A stretch of 64,000 nucleotides of DNA from CBDAPE01 sp965198325 (GTDB lineage: Bacteria; Pseudomonadota; Alphaproteobacteria; UBA828; JAPUJA01): NCBI GenBank assembly GCA_965198325.1, contig CBDAPE010000012.1:1-64000 (forward strand), in the 5' to 3' direction. Shown piece by piece: positions 8,460 through 16,852 of the stretch; position 1 is the stretch's first letter, and each line of letters starts with the position of its first letter. Both the position numbers and the translations under genes were made by a program. Under the pieces are notes generated by a model, which did not search any database, was not told the DNA's origin, and saw only the letters and a program-made list of their open reading frames with translations.

Positions 8460-9131
8460 ATGGATTTCATCTTCATGCTGACCCGCGACGATGTCACGGT
8501 GCCCGACTGTCTGGAGGTCTACGAGGCGGTCCGTCCGCTCGGCCTGCGCCATGTCGGATTCAAGGATGTCGGCGCCGATTCGCGGACCCTTGGGCGGCTC
8601 GTCGAGCGGATCAAGGCCGCGGGAGCCACGAGCTATCTCGAAATCGTGAGCGCGGCCCCCGAAGCCTCTATCGACGCGGCGCGCGAAGCCGCCGCGCTCG
8701 GCGTCGACCGGCTGCTTGGCGGCACCGATCCGGCTCGCGTCCGCGATGCATTGGGCGACGCCGAAGTCGCCTATTACCCGTTCTGCGGGGCGCCCGAAGG
8801 CCATCCCACGGCCCTTCGCGGCTCGCCCGACGAGATCGAGACCCATTGCGCCGAGATCATGGCGCTTGGCTGCGCCGGGGCCGATCTCCTGGCCTACCGC
8901 TCGCTGGACGCCGATCCGGTGACGCTGGCCAATGCCGCGCGAAAGGGCCTGGGCGAGGGCGGCGGCCTGATCGTCGCGGGCAGTGTCGATTCCCCGGCGC
9001 GCATCCGGGCCATGCAGGGCGCGGGTGTCGACGCGGTCACGGTCGGCTCGGCGGTCTTCGAGCTTCTGTTCGCGCCGGGCGAAACGTCGGTCCGCTCTCA
9101 GCTCCAGGAGATCCTGGCCGCGGTCGAGTAG
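8460..9131 (+). CDS. TIM-barrel protein of unknown function, linked to queE
   Basis: A 223-residue protein that reads as a small (beta/alpha)8 barrel. The beta strands are visible as FIFML, HVGFKDVG, SYLEIVS, VDRLLGG, VAYYPFCG, ADLLAYR, GLIVAGSVDS and AVTVGSAV. The last two resemble the phosphate-binding loops of HisA/ThiG-like barrels (AGSVDSPARI and VTVGSAVFE). I do not recognise a named enzyme. It begins 17 bases after queE and is very likely cotranscribed with queC-queE. The ATG at 8460 is the only start that keeps the first strand at the N-terminus. Signal peptide and membrane segments are absent. Confidence 0.7.
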   Translation: MDFIFMLTRDDVTVPDCLEVYEAVRPLGLRHVGFKDVGADSRTLGRLVERIKAAGATSYLEIVSAAPEASIDAAREAAALGVDRLLGGTDPARVRDALGDAEVAYYPFCGAPEGHPTALRGSPDEIETHCAEIMALGCAGADLLAYRSLDADPVTLANAARKGLGEGGGLIVAGSVDSPARIRAMQGAGVDAVTVGSAVFELLFAPGETSVRSQLQEILAAVE

Positions 9132-9140
9132 GAGCGGGCG

Positions 9141-10379
9141 CTAGATCGCGGCGTCGAGTGCCGCGATCAGGCGGTCGACTTCGTCGGGCGCGTTGTAATG
9201 GACCATGCTCGCACGTACCACGCCGTCGTCCACGTCATAGCCCAGCGCCTCGACGCAGCGGATGCCGTAGAAATTGCCGCTGTTGAGCCCGACCTTGGCG
9301 TCGACCAGAACCGGCGGGATCGACGCCGACACCCGGCCCGCGACCGAAAACGAAAACGTCGGCGCACGCTGGTCGCCGTCGGGCGTGGGGCGGCCGATCA
9401 GGCGGATCTCCGGCTTTGCGGCCACGAACGCGAGAAAGCGCGCGGCCAGCGACTCTTCATGCCGGGCGATCAGCTCGAAGACCCGGCCCAACCGGGCGTG
9501 CAGGCTGTTTTCCTTGGCCTCGAAATGGTGATCGTAGAGCGCATCGAAATAGGCGGGAACGCCGCCCAGCGCACCGCTCGCCTCGAATTGGTGGCCGCCC
9601 AGCTTGAACTTGCCCGGGATGTCGGTTTCCGCGAAGAAGAAATGATTCTGGCTCTGTGCCTCGAGCAGGCGCTCCCGCTTGCCGTAGAGGATCGCAAGGT
9701 GGGGGCCGTAGACCTTGTAGAGGCTGAACAGATAGAAATCGACGTCGAGTGCCTTGACGTCGAGCCGGCGGTGCGGCGCGTAGGAGACCGCATCGGCGCA
9801 GATCCACGCCCCCGCGGCATGGACCTTGTCCGCGATCGCGGCGATGTCGTTGATCGAGCCGACCACGTTGGAACAGTGGCTGACGCAGACCAGCCGGGTG
9901 CGCTCGGTGAGCAGGGCGTCGAGCGCCTCGATTTCGAGATCCGCGGTCTCCGGGTTGATCCGCCACTCCCTGACGACGATGCCGTGCTCCGCGAGGCGCC
10001 GCCAGGCGCCGTTATTGGCTTCGTGGTCGAGATTGGTGACGATCACCTCGTCGCCGGGCGAAAACAGCGGCCGGAGCGCGTGGCAGAGGACATAGACGTT
10101 CAGGGTCGTCGAGGGTCCGATCAGAACCTCGTCAGGGTCCGCATTGATCATCGCGGCCATCAGCCGCTCGTTTTCCGCCAACGTCTCGGCGGCGCGCGCC
10201 GAGGGGTCGTAGGGATAGCCCGGCTGAACCCGGTAGCGTGACGCGAACTCGGTCATCCGGTCGATGACCTGTTGGGCGACGAGGCTGCCGCCGGCGTTTT
10301 CGAAGAACGCCCAGCCCTGCCCGAGAGCCGGAAATTGCGCGCGCACGAAGTCGAGATCGAGTATGTCCCTGTCCGCCAT
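9141..10379 (-). CDS. Class V aminotransferase, cysteine desulfurase-like
   Basis: PLP enzyme of 412 residues related to SufS/IscS-type cysteine desulfurases. The PLP lysine is K222 in SLYKVYG, the ring-stacking histidine is H119 (LDHEAN), and D196 in ADAVSYAPH pairs with the pyridine nitrogen. The usual flexible-loop cysteine of SufS is not obvious: the C-terminal substrate loop reads VGLNSGNFYGIR. A dedicated Fe-S role is therefore doubtful, and it fits the looser desulfurase-like subgroup with unproven substrate. The start at 10379 has GGGAG 9 bases upstream; the longer frame to 10439 has no family sequence. Convergent with the TIM-barrel gene. Confidence 0.82.
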   Translation of the reverse strand: MADRDILDLDFVRAQFPALGQGWAFFENAGGSLVAQQVIDRMTEFASRYRVQPGYPYDPSARAAETLAENERLMAAMINADPDEVLIGPSTTLNVYVLCHALRPLFSPGDEVIVTNLDHEANNGAWRRLAEHGIVVREWRINPETADLEIEALDALLTERTRLVCVSHCSNVVGSINDIAAIADKVHAAGAWICADAVSYAPHRRLDVKALDVDFYLFSLYKVYGPHLAILYGKRERLLEAQSQNHFFFAETDIPGKFKLGGHQFEASGALGGVPAYFDALYDHHFEAKENSLHARLGRVFELIARHEESLAARFLAFVAAKPEIRLIGRPTPDGDQRAPTFSFSVAGRVSASIPPVLVDAKVGLNSGNFYGIRCVEALGYDVDDGVVRASMVHYNAPDEVDRLIAALDAAI

Positions 10380-10583
10380 CGTTGCTCTCCCGAAGTCGCG
10401 GCGTCCGCGCCCGATCACCCTGTCTAGAGGGGCGGGCAAGGGTGGTCAAGCGAGGGTCGCCGATTTGGGTGAAATCTTGCGCTTGTCACGCTATGGTGGG
10501 CGCCGGTTCGCCGGAAAAATGTTCGTCGTCCGGCGGTGAAACGACAGCCGCAAACGGCTGGGCGAGAGACGGAGAGTGCATCC

Positions 10584-11012
10584 ATGACCGACGTTGCCGT
10601 AATCCAGAAACTCAAGGCTCCCGCGGACGAGGTGTGGGACCTCGTCGGCGGCTTCAACAGCCTGCCCGAATTCGATCCGACGAGTGCGTGGAGCGAACTC
10701 GAAGCCGGCGGCAAGGATCGCCGCGTCGGCGTCACCGGCGGCGGCGTCATCGTCGAGCGCCTGTTGCTGTTCGACGAGAAGGCGCGCTGCTACAGCTACA
10801 CCATCACCGAGCTCATCGATCTCGTGTTTCCATTCGACAACTACTTGTCGACGATCCGCGTGCTCGACGACGAGCCGGGCAAGACCTGCATCCTGCACTG
10901 GTCCGGCTCGGGTGACCCGATCGAGGGCTTTACCGGCAAGGACATCGAGGAGGAGCTTCGCAAGCTCTACCAGGGGATCGCCGACACGCTGGCAAAGCGA
11001 TACGGGAGCTGA
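10584..11012 (+). CDS. SRPBCC (Bet v1/polyketide cyclase-like) family protein
   Basis: A 142-residue START-like lipid or small-molecule-binding fold. The N-terminus VAVIQKLKAPADEVWDLVGGF is the family's first strand and helices, and the C-terminus has the long helix EELRKLYQGIADTLAKRYG that closes the cavity. No catalytic assignment is possible. The ATG at 10584 follows GGAGAG at 10570-10575. It stands alone on this strand between a leftward aminotransferase and the leftward EamA array. Confidence 0.8.
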   Translation: MTDVAVIQKLKAPADEVWDLVGGFNSLPEFDPTSAWSELEAGGKDRRVGVTGGGVIVERLLLFDEKARCYSYTITELIDLVFPFDNYLSTIRVLDDEPGKTCILHWSGSGDPIEGFTGKDIEEELRKLYQGIADTLAKRYGS

Positions 11013-11015
11013 TCG

Positions 11016-11933
11016 TCAGTCGGGCACGGGGCTCGCCGGCCGCCGGTTGACCAGGTAGATCCCGCTTAATAGCAGGATCAGCGAGGCCCAGATCCAGGCC
11101 GTGTGGTGTTCGCGAAATATCACGATCCCCCAGCCCACCCCGGTGAGCGTCTCGAGATAAAGCACCGTCGAGTAGAACACCGAGCCGGCGCGGCGGATAA
11201 TCTCGAAGGCGAAGACCCAGCACATTGGAACGATCAGCCCGATCAGGATCACCGCGCCGTCGGCCCAGTCCAAGGGGGCCTCGAAGATCCACCAGGATCC
11301 GCTGATCGCCATGACCGGCAGCAGAAAGATCGCGGCGGTCAGCATCAGGCCGCAGGTCATTTCCACCGAGCCGCTTTCGGGCGGGGGATAACGTTCGCAG
11401 GCGACCAGCGAGAACCCGAAGCAAATCGGCAGGACGAGCCCGACGAGCACCCACGGGCGCATCTCGGGCGTCGGCAGCGACGCGTCCGGGAGCAGGATCA
11501 CCAGGACCGCGCCTAAGCCTAACAGCAGGCCGATGACCCGGTAGACCTTGAGGCGGTCCATGCGCAACGCCATCGCGACGGCATAGGTCGCCATGGGTAC
11601 GAGGGCCAGCTCCAGGGCAACGATGCCAGCTGGCAGCTTTGGCGAGATCATGGCCCAGACCGTGTACGGCACGCAGATGCCGACGCCCCCGATGATCGCG
11701 TAGGCGCGCAAATGAGCCGGTGTCAGCCCCGGCAGCTTGCGTCGGACCAGCAGGATCGCGAGCATGGCGCCGCCGCCGATGACGCCCTGCCAGAAGACGA
11801 AGGGAATCGCCGGCACGCCGCTGGTGGTTGCGACGCGATTGAGCGAGACGATGAGTCCGACGCCGACGGCCGTAAGCAGGAACATGCCGAATACATCGGG
11901 CGACGGCAGGCGGCGTCCCGCAAACCCCGTCAC
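11016..11933 (-). CDS. EamA/DMT-family transporter (array member A)
   Basis: Predicted 305-residue ten-helix permease of the drug/metabolite transporter superfamily, with two EamA repeats. It shares with its neighbours an AtTSGVPxxxxxFWQ motif in the first helical hairpin and the C-terminal signature EHHTAWIWASL...YLVNR. The GTG at 11933 was taken as start because it overlaps the upstream gene's TGA in a GTGA arrangement and places the first helix about 15 residues in. Transported substrate is unknown. It is the last gene of the leftward array. Confidence 0.85.
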   Translation of the reverse strand: MTGFAGRRLPSPDVFGMFLLTAVGVGLIVSLNRVATTSGVPAIPFVFWQGVIGGGAMLAILLVRRKLPGLTPAHLRAYAIIGGVGICVPYTVWAMISPKLPAGIVALELALVPMATYAVAMALRMDRLKVYRVIGLLLGLGAVLVILLPDASLPTPEMRPWVLVGLVLPICFGFSLVACERYPPPESGSVEMTCGLMLTAAIFLLPVMAISGSWWIFEAPLDWADGAVILIGLIVPMCWVFAFEIIRRAGSVFYSTVLYLETLTGVGWGIVIFREHHTAWIWASLILLLSGIYLVNRRPASPVPD

Positions 11934-12850
11934 CGGACCGGCACGGTCTGGCGGTTGACGAGATAGAGACCGCCCAGCAGGAGGACGAGCGCCGCCCAGA
12001 TCCACGCGCTATGGGCTTCGCTGAATATGATGTAACCCCAGAGGACTCCGAACAGTGTCTCATGATAGGCGACGGTCGAATAGAACACCGAGTTGGAGAT
12101 GCGGATACATTCGAAGAACATGACGTAATTCGCCACCTGAATTGCCATGATGATCAGGATCGACGCGTCCGCCCAATCGAACGGGGCGCTTCCGAACCAC
12201 CATTGGCCGGTTGCGGCGGTCACGACGAGGCAGAAGAGGGCAGCGGTCGTGACCCCGCCGGCCGCCAGCGCCAGGGAATCCGTCTCGGGCGGCCGCCAGC
12301 GCTCGCCCGAAATGACGAACACGGCGAAGCAGAATGGCGCGGCGAGCGCGACGAGCACCCAACCCACCATCTCGGACTCCGGCAGGCTCGTTGTGGGAGC
12401 CACGATCAGCAATATACCGGCGAACCCCAACACCAGACCGGAAAAGCGCATCCAGCGAAAACCTTCCATCCGGAGCAACAGCGCCAGGCCATAGACCAGC
12501 ATGGGCACCAGTGTCAGTGTCATCGCGACGATCCCGGCCGGTATCCTGGGTGCGACGTAGGCGAGCAGAGTGTTCGGGCCGCCGATGCCGACGACACCCA
12601 TCAACCCGTAAGACAGCAGGTGGGGGCCGTCGATCTTTGGGATACGGCCCCGGATTGCGGTTAACCCCAGCAGGACCAGCCCGGAGCCCAGCACTGTCCA
12701 GAAGATGAGCGCCACGGGCGGTACGCCCCCGGTCGTCGCAATCCTGTAGAGCGAGATCTGCAGGCCATAGAAGCAGCCTGTCGCCAAGAGCATGACATAG
12801 GCGGCGGGCGGCGCGCGGCGCGGTGCGGCAGGAGGGCTAGGGGCCGTCAT
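11930..12850 (-). CDS. EamA/DMT-family transporter (array member B)
   Basis: A 306-residue ten-helix EamA permease. It is nearly identical in large blocks to the damaged gene 1084 bases to its right (member B2), for example LLLRMEGFRWMRFSGLVLGF in both, so one arose by recent tandem duplication. The C-terminus reads EAHSAWIWAALVLLLGGLYLVNR, complete with the array signature. The ATG overlaps the TGA of the remnant upstream (ATGA), and the downstream gene starts within its stop codon, so the genes are coupled. Substrate unknown. Confidence 0.88.
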   Translation of the reverse strand: MTAPSPPAAPRRAPPAAYVMLLATGCFYGLQISLYRIATTGGVPPVALIFWTVLGSGLVLLGLTAIRGRIPKIDGPHLLSYGLMGVVGIGGPNTLLAYVAPRIPAGIVAMTLTLVPMLVYGLALLLRMEGFRWMRFSGLVLGFAGILLIVAPTTSLPESEMVGWVLVALAAPFCFAVFVISGERWRPPETDSLALAAGGVTTAALFCLVVTAATGQWWFGSAPFDWADASILIIMAIQVANYVMFFECIRISNSVFYSTVAYHETLFGVLWGYIIFSEAHSAWIWAALVLLLGGLYLVNRQTVPVR

Positions 12851-13030
12851 GCCGCTTCGGTCCTTCGCGCCACCGGGACCGTCCGGTTGATGAGAACGAG
12901 GCTGCCCAGACCCGGCGGGATGCCCAAGGCGCGCAGCCCGACGAAGCGCTCCATCCGCAAGCCCAGCAAAATCACGTAGACCATTGAGGGCAGGCGCTTC
13001 GTAATCATCCCGGTTGCGCTCTGTCCTTTG
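12847..13030 (-). pseudogene. Deletion remnant of an EamA gene (C2), copy of member C
   Basis: The bases 12847-12990 match member C but with 447 bases missing: 12847-12909 aligns to 13931-13993 and 12910-12990 aligns to 14441-14521. The hexamer GCCCAG occurs at both ends of the segment missing from this copy (13988-13993 and 14435-14440 in the intact gene) and once here (12904-12909). The loss is exactly 149 codons. The residual reading frame keeps MVYVILLGLRMERFVGLRALG joined directly to GSLVLINRTVPVARRTEAA. The 5' half of the gene is also gone; beyond about 12990 the sequence is a junction with the tail of member B2. It is unlikely to encode a functional transporter. Confidence 0.8.
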
Positions 13031-13934
13031 GGCACCAGTTGACGAGATAGAGACCGCCTAGCAGAAGCACGAGCGCGGCCCAGACTCACGAGCTATGGGC
13101 TTCGTCGAAGATGACGTAACCCCAGGCGATGCCGAACAGCGTCTCCGGGTAGTTGACGGTCGAATAAAAGACCGAGCCGGCGATACGAATGCATTCGAAG
13201 AACATGATGTAATTCGCGACCTGGATCGCCATGATGATCAGGATCGACGCGTCCGCCCAGTCGAACGGGCTGCTGAAGAACCACCATTGGCCGGTTGCGG
13301 CGGTCACGGCGAGGCAAAAGATGGCGGCGGTCATGATCGTGCCGGCGGCGAGTGCCAGGGAATCCGTCTCCGGCGGCCGCCAGCGCTCGCCCGAAACGAT
13401 ACACAGCGCGAAGCAGCATGGAGCGGCAAGCGCGACGAGCAACCAGCCCACCATGCCTGGCTCCGGCAGGCCTGACTCGGGCGCCACAATCAGCAACATT
13501 CCCGCGAAACCCAGCACCAGCCCGGAAAATCGCATCCAGCGAAAGCCTTCCATCCGGAGCAGCAGCGCCAGGCCGTAGACCAGCATGGGCACCAGCGTCA
13601 GCGTCATGGCGACGATCCCGGCCGGTATCCTGGGCGCGACATAGGCGAGCAGGATGTAGGGAACACCGAGGCCGACGACGCCGACCAGCACGTAAGACAG
13701 CAGGTGAGGGCCGTCGAGCTTGGGGCTGCGGCCCCGGATTGCCGTAATCCCCAGCAGGATCAACCCCGAGCCCAGCGTCGCCCACAAGATGAACGGCACG
13801 GGCGGTACGCCTCCGGTCGTCACCACCTTGTTGAGCGAGATCTGCAGGCCATAGAAGCAGCCTGTCGCCAAGAGCATGACATACGCGGCGGGCGGCGGGC
13901 GGCGCGGCGCGGCAGGACGGCAAGGGGCCGTCAT
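13031..13934 (-). pseudogene. EamA/DMT transporter (array member B2), truncated by TGA
   Basis: The gene has 282 codons from ATG 13934 to a TGA at 13086-13088. The paralogue B continues past this point. In B2 the same frame after the stop reads VWAALVLLLGGLYLVN, so the last helix is still encoded but cut off. The TGA stands where the array signature H-S-x-W-(I/V)-W has its first Trp (TGG), consistent with a single base change. The ATG overlaps the stop of member C (ATGA). Nine of ten helices would still be made, so a partly folded product cannot be excluded, but loss of function is more likely. Confidence 0.75.
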
Positions 13935-14836
13935 GCCGCTTCAGTCTTTCGCGCCGCCGGGACCGTCCGGTTGATGAGAACGAGGCTGCCCAGGATCAAC
14001 CCGGCGGCGGCCCAGACCCACGGGGAATGCCGCTCGTGGTAGAGCAGGATGCCCCAGCCGATCCCGCACAGCGTGTCCAGGTAGTTGGACATGGTCCAGA
14101 ACACGGGTCCGCGCGCCTTGATCACGGCGAAGAATGCGATCCAATTGGTCGCAACGATCAGGATGGCCAAGAGGACGGCACCGTCAATTCGGTCGAGCGG
14201 TGCCGCGAAGACCCACCAGCCGTCGAAAATCGCCATCAGGGGCACGAGGCTGATCGCCGCAACGAACAGCAATCCCGTCGAATTTTCCAGCAGATCGGAG
14301 CCTTCCGGACGCAGCCTGTCGCCGGCGATGGTCATGAGCGCGAAGGAGAGGGGTGTGGTGAAGGTGAGCAGCACCCAGCCTGTCATATCCGGAGACGGCA
14401 GGCTGGTTTCGGGAAGCACGATCAGGAGGACCCCGCCCAGACCCAGCAGGATGCCCAACGCGCGCAGCCCGACGAAGCGCTCCATCCGCAAGCCCAGCGA
14501 GATCAAGTAGACCATCGAGGGGACCAGGCCGAGGCCGAGGACGACGATCCCGATCGGAATTTTCGGTGCGACGAGGGTCCAGATGCTGGATGGATAGGTC
14601 ACGCCGAATAGACCGATTGCCAGATAGAGCTTGACGTGGGCGAGGTCGAAGCGCGGCAGCCGCCGGCGAAGTGCGCAGACGCCCAGCAGAATCGCCGTCG
14701 CGCCCGCCGCCTGCCAGAACACGTAGCCCAGGAACGGGACGCCCGCCTCGGTGACGAAGCGGTTGATGGCGAACACGAATCCATAACTCAGCCCGGCGTA
14801 GAGAACGACCAGGACTGGCCAGTAACGGACGATCAA
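13931..14836 (-). CDS. EamA/DMT-family transporter (array member C)
   Basis: A 301-residue ten-helix EamA permease, the intact parent-type copy of the remnant at 12847-13030. Array features: an EAGVPFLGYVFWQ motif in the first hairpin and EERHSPWVWAA-like C-terminus (YHERHSPWVWAA...LVLINRTVP). The start is TTG at 14836, 6 bases from the preceding gene's stop, because no ATG or GTG precedes the first helix. The TGA overlaps the next ATG. Substrate unknown. Confidence 0.86.
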   Translation of the reverse strand: MIVRYWPVLVVLYAGLSYGFVFAINRFVTEAGVPFLGYVFWQAAGATAILLGVCALRRRLPRFDLAHVKLYLAIGLFGVTYPSSIWTLVAPKIPIGIVVLGLGLVPSMVYLISLGLRMERFVGLRALGILLGLGGVLLIVLPETSLPSPDMTGWVLLTFTTPLSFALMTIAGDRLRPEGSDLLENSTGLLFVAAISLVPLMAIFDGWWVFAAPLDRIDGAVLLAILIVATNWIAFFAVIKARGPVFWTMSNYLDTLCGIGWGILLYHERHSPWVWAAAGLILGSLVLINRTVPAARKTEAA

Positions 14837-14842
14837 GATGGC

Positions 14843-15766
14843 TCACTGCCGCGGTTGCGGTCCCGTGCGGTTGACCAGAAGAACGGCAATGAGCATGAGG
14901 GCCAGCGAGCCCCAAATCCAGCCCGAATGTTGCTCGCCGAAGAACACCAGGCCCCAGCCGATACCCGCCAGGGTGGCGATGTAGTCGAGGAAGGACAGGA
15001 AAAACGCACCGGCTAGTTTGACGACCGCGAACGCGAGGGGCCACATCAGGGCATGAACCAGCGCGGCGCCGATGACCGCGCCGTGGGCGATGCCGAACGG
15101 GCCGGAAAACGCCCACCAGCCGCCGCTCGCCGCCGTGATCGCGAAGAGCAGAAGCCCGGCGCAAATCAATACGCCGCCCGCCATCCCGAGGGCCGGTGAC
15201 TCGGGTGGCGGCAGGGTCTGCATGCACACGGCGGTCGTCGCGAGGCAGAGAGGCACCGCCATGGCGAGCAGCACCCAGCCGATCGCAACATGGTCCGGCA
15301 GGCTCGAATCCGGCAGCAGCAGCATCAGGACCCCGGCGACCCCGAGAGCGAGGCCAAGCAGGCGCAGCCAGCCAAACCGCTCCAATCCGATGATCAGCAC
15401 GATCGCATAGGTAAGCAGCGGCACCAGTATCACGACCAGCGCCATCACGCCGACGGGGATATGGGACGCGACGATCGCGGCAACGCCGAACGGCCCGATG
15501 AACCCGAACGTGCCGACCACCAGATAGGCCCGCAGATCGGGCCGGCGAAGGCGCGGCAGCTGGCGCAGCGGGGCACCGGCCAGAAGCAGGACGGTGCCGG
15601 CTCCGATTGCCTGCCAGAACACGTAGGCTGTGGGCGGGACCCCCGCCTCGGCTGCCATTCGATTGAGCGAGAACGTTAATCCATAGAGCGCGCCGCACAG
15701 GAACAGCAGCGCCAACGACAGCATGCGCCGGTCCGGCCGGTCGGGCGCTCCGGGGGGCGCCGTCAT
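14843..15766 (-). CDS. EamA/DMT-family transporter (array member D)
   Basis: A 307-residue permease with two EamA repeats and about ten hydrophobic helices. It carries the shared motifs EAGVPPTAYVFWQ near residue 38 and GEQHSGWIWGSLALML near residue 275, followed by LVNRTGPQPRQ. The ATG at 15766 lies 19 bases after the stop of member E, and the next start follows its stop by 6 bases, so it belongs to one polycistronic unit. Substrate unknown. Confidence 0.87.
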   Translation of the reverse strand: MTAPPGAPDRPDRRMLSLALLFLCGALYGLTFSLNRMAAEAGVPPTAYVFWQAIGAGTVLLLAGAPLRQLPRLRRPDLRAYLVVGTFGFIGPFGVAAIVASHIPVGVMALVVILVPLLTYAIVLIIGLERFGWLRLLGLALGVAGVLMLLLPDSSLPDHVAIGWVLLAMAVPLCLATTAVCMQTLPPPESPALGMAGGVLICAGLLLFAITAASGGWWAFSGPFGIAHGAVIGAALVHALMWPLAFAVVKLAGAFFLSFLDYIATLAGIGWGLVFFGEQHSGWIWGSLALMLIAVLLVNRTGPQPRQ

Positions 15767-15785
15767 CGCGCGGCCCTCGCGGGCC

Positions 15786-16724
15786 TCAGCGCCGGGCTTG
15801 CGCGCCTGTCTTGCTGACCAGGTAGATCGCGATGAGCATCAGGACGACGGTACCCCAGACCCAGTTGGAATGACGCTCCGAGAAAATCAGGACGCCCCAG
15901 CCGATACCCGTCAGCATGCCGAGATAGTCGACGAAGGTGAAAAAGACCGGACCCTCTCGACGGACCAGCTCGTAGGCGATCGGCCACATCACGCTCGTGA
16001 TGGTAATCCCGGCGAGGACCGCCCAGTGGACCTCACTCCAGGGGCCGTCGAAGAACCACCAATGGCCCAGGCCGGCCACGATCGGCAGCAAGCACAGTCC
16101 CGAGACGATCATCACGCCGGCGGACATGCCGATCGACGAAGTGTCGGGTGGCCGCGTGGTGAGCATCAGGACTGTCGAGAGCGCAAGACCGAGCGGTGCG
16201 CAAAGTGCGAACAGCACCCAGCCGACCATGCCGGGCTCGGGCAGGCTGGCTTCGGGGATCAGCAGCAGCAGGACGCCGACGAGCGCCAGCAGCAAACCGC
16301 CCATGCGGACCCAGACGAACCGCTCGACCCGGATTACGAGGACGAGAACATAGGTGAGCAGCGGAATCGTCGCCATGACGATTGCGAAGACGCCGACCGG
16401 AATCTTCGGGGCAATGGCGGCGGCAATGCTCCAGGTGATCACCATGCCGGTCAGGCCGACCAAGAAATAACTTTTCAGGTAGGGCCAGGTGCGGCCCGGC
16501 GACCGTCGAAAGGCGGCACCGACCAACAGCAGCGCGACCCCGCCCACCAAGGCCTGCCAGGTCACATAGGCCGACCACGGTACGCCGCCGTCGATCACGA
16601 TGCGGTTGAGCGAGAAAAACAGGCCGAAGATGATGCCGTTGTGAAACAGCATGACGATGGACAGTGGGCGACCGCCGAAGGGCGTCGCTACCACGCCTGA
16701 GGGGTGAGAGCCTGGGCCGCTCAC
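15786..16724 (-). CDS. EamA/DMT-family transporter (array member E)
   Basis: A 312-residue permease, the first gene of the leftward EamA run. Two EamA repeats are visible; the motif DGGVPWSAYVTWQ and the terminal SERHSNWVWGTVVLMLIAIYLVSK match the array consensus, with K in place of the usual R after LVS/N. GTG at 16724 is used as start; an internal ATG (SIVMLF) sits too close to the first helix. An A/T-rich region with a long inverted repeat lies immediately upstream and is the likely promoter zone for the whole run. Substrate unknown. Confidence 0.85.
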   Translation of the reverse strand: MSGPGSHPSGVVATPFGGRPLSIVMLFHNGIIFGLFFSLNRIVIDGGVPWSAYVTWQALVGGVALLLVGAAFRRSPGRTWPYLKSYFLVGLTGMVITWSIAAAIAPKIPVGVFAIVMATIPLLTYVLVLVIRVERFVWVRMGGLLLALVGVLLLLIPEASLPEPGMVGWVLFALCAPLGLALSTVLMLTTRPPDTSSIGMSAGVMIVSGLCLLPIVAGLGHWWFFDGPWSEVHWAVLAGITITSVMWPIAYELVRREGPVFFTFVDYLGMLTGIGWGVLIFSERHSNWVWGTVVLMLIAIYLVSKTGAQARR

Positions 16725-16762
16725 GGCTGAGGGCCGAGTCCCGGTTGGTCGAAATTTTCCAC

Positions 16763-16842
16763 ATGAGCCGAAATTATTAAAGACATGTTTTCAAATAGTT
16801 ATAAGTGATTTCTGTCATAGTAAATTAGTTAATTCGGCTCAT
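16763..16842. repeat. A/T-rich inverted repeat upstream of the EamA array
   Basis: Perfect 10-base arms, ATGAGCCGAA (16763-16772) and TTCGGCTCAT (16833-16842), bracket 60 bases that are about 80% A/T in an otherwise G/C-rich region. The element fills the gap between the MBL-fold hydrolase stop (16853) and the first array gene (16724), both read leftward. It could be an operator/promoter region, a weak terminator for the hydrolase gene, or a small mobile-element relic; no direct repeats flanking it were obvious. Confidence 0.55.
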
Positions 16843-16852
16843 AACCCCGCGT

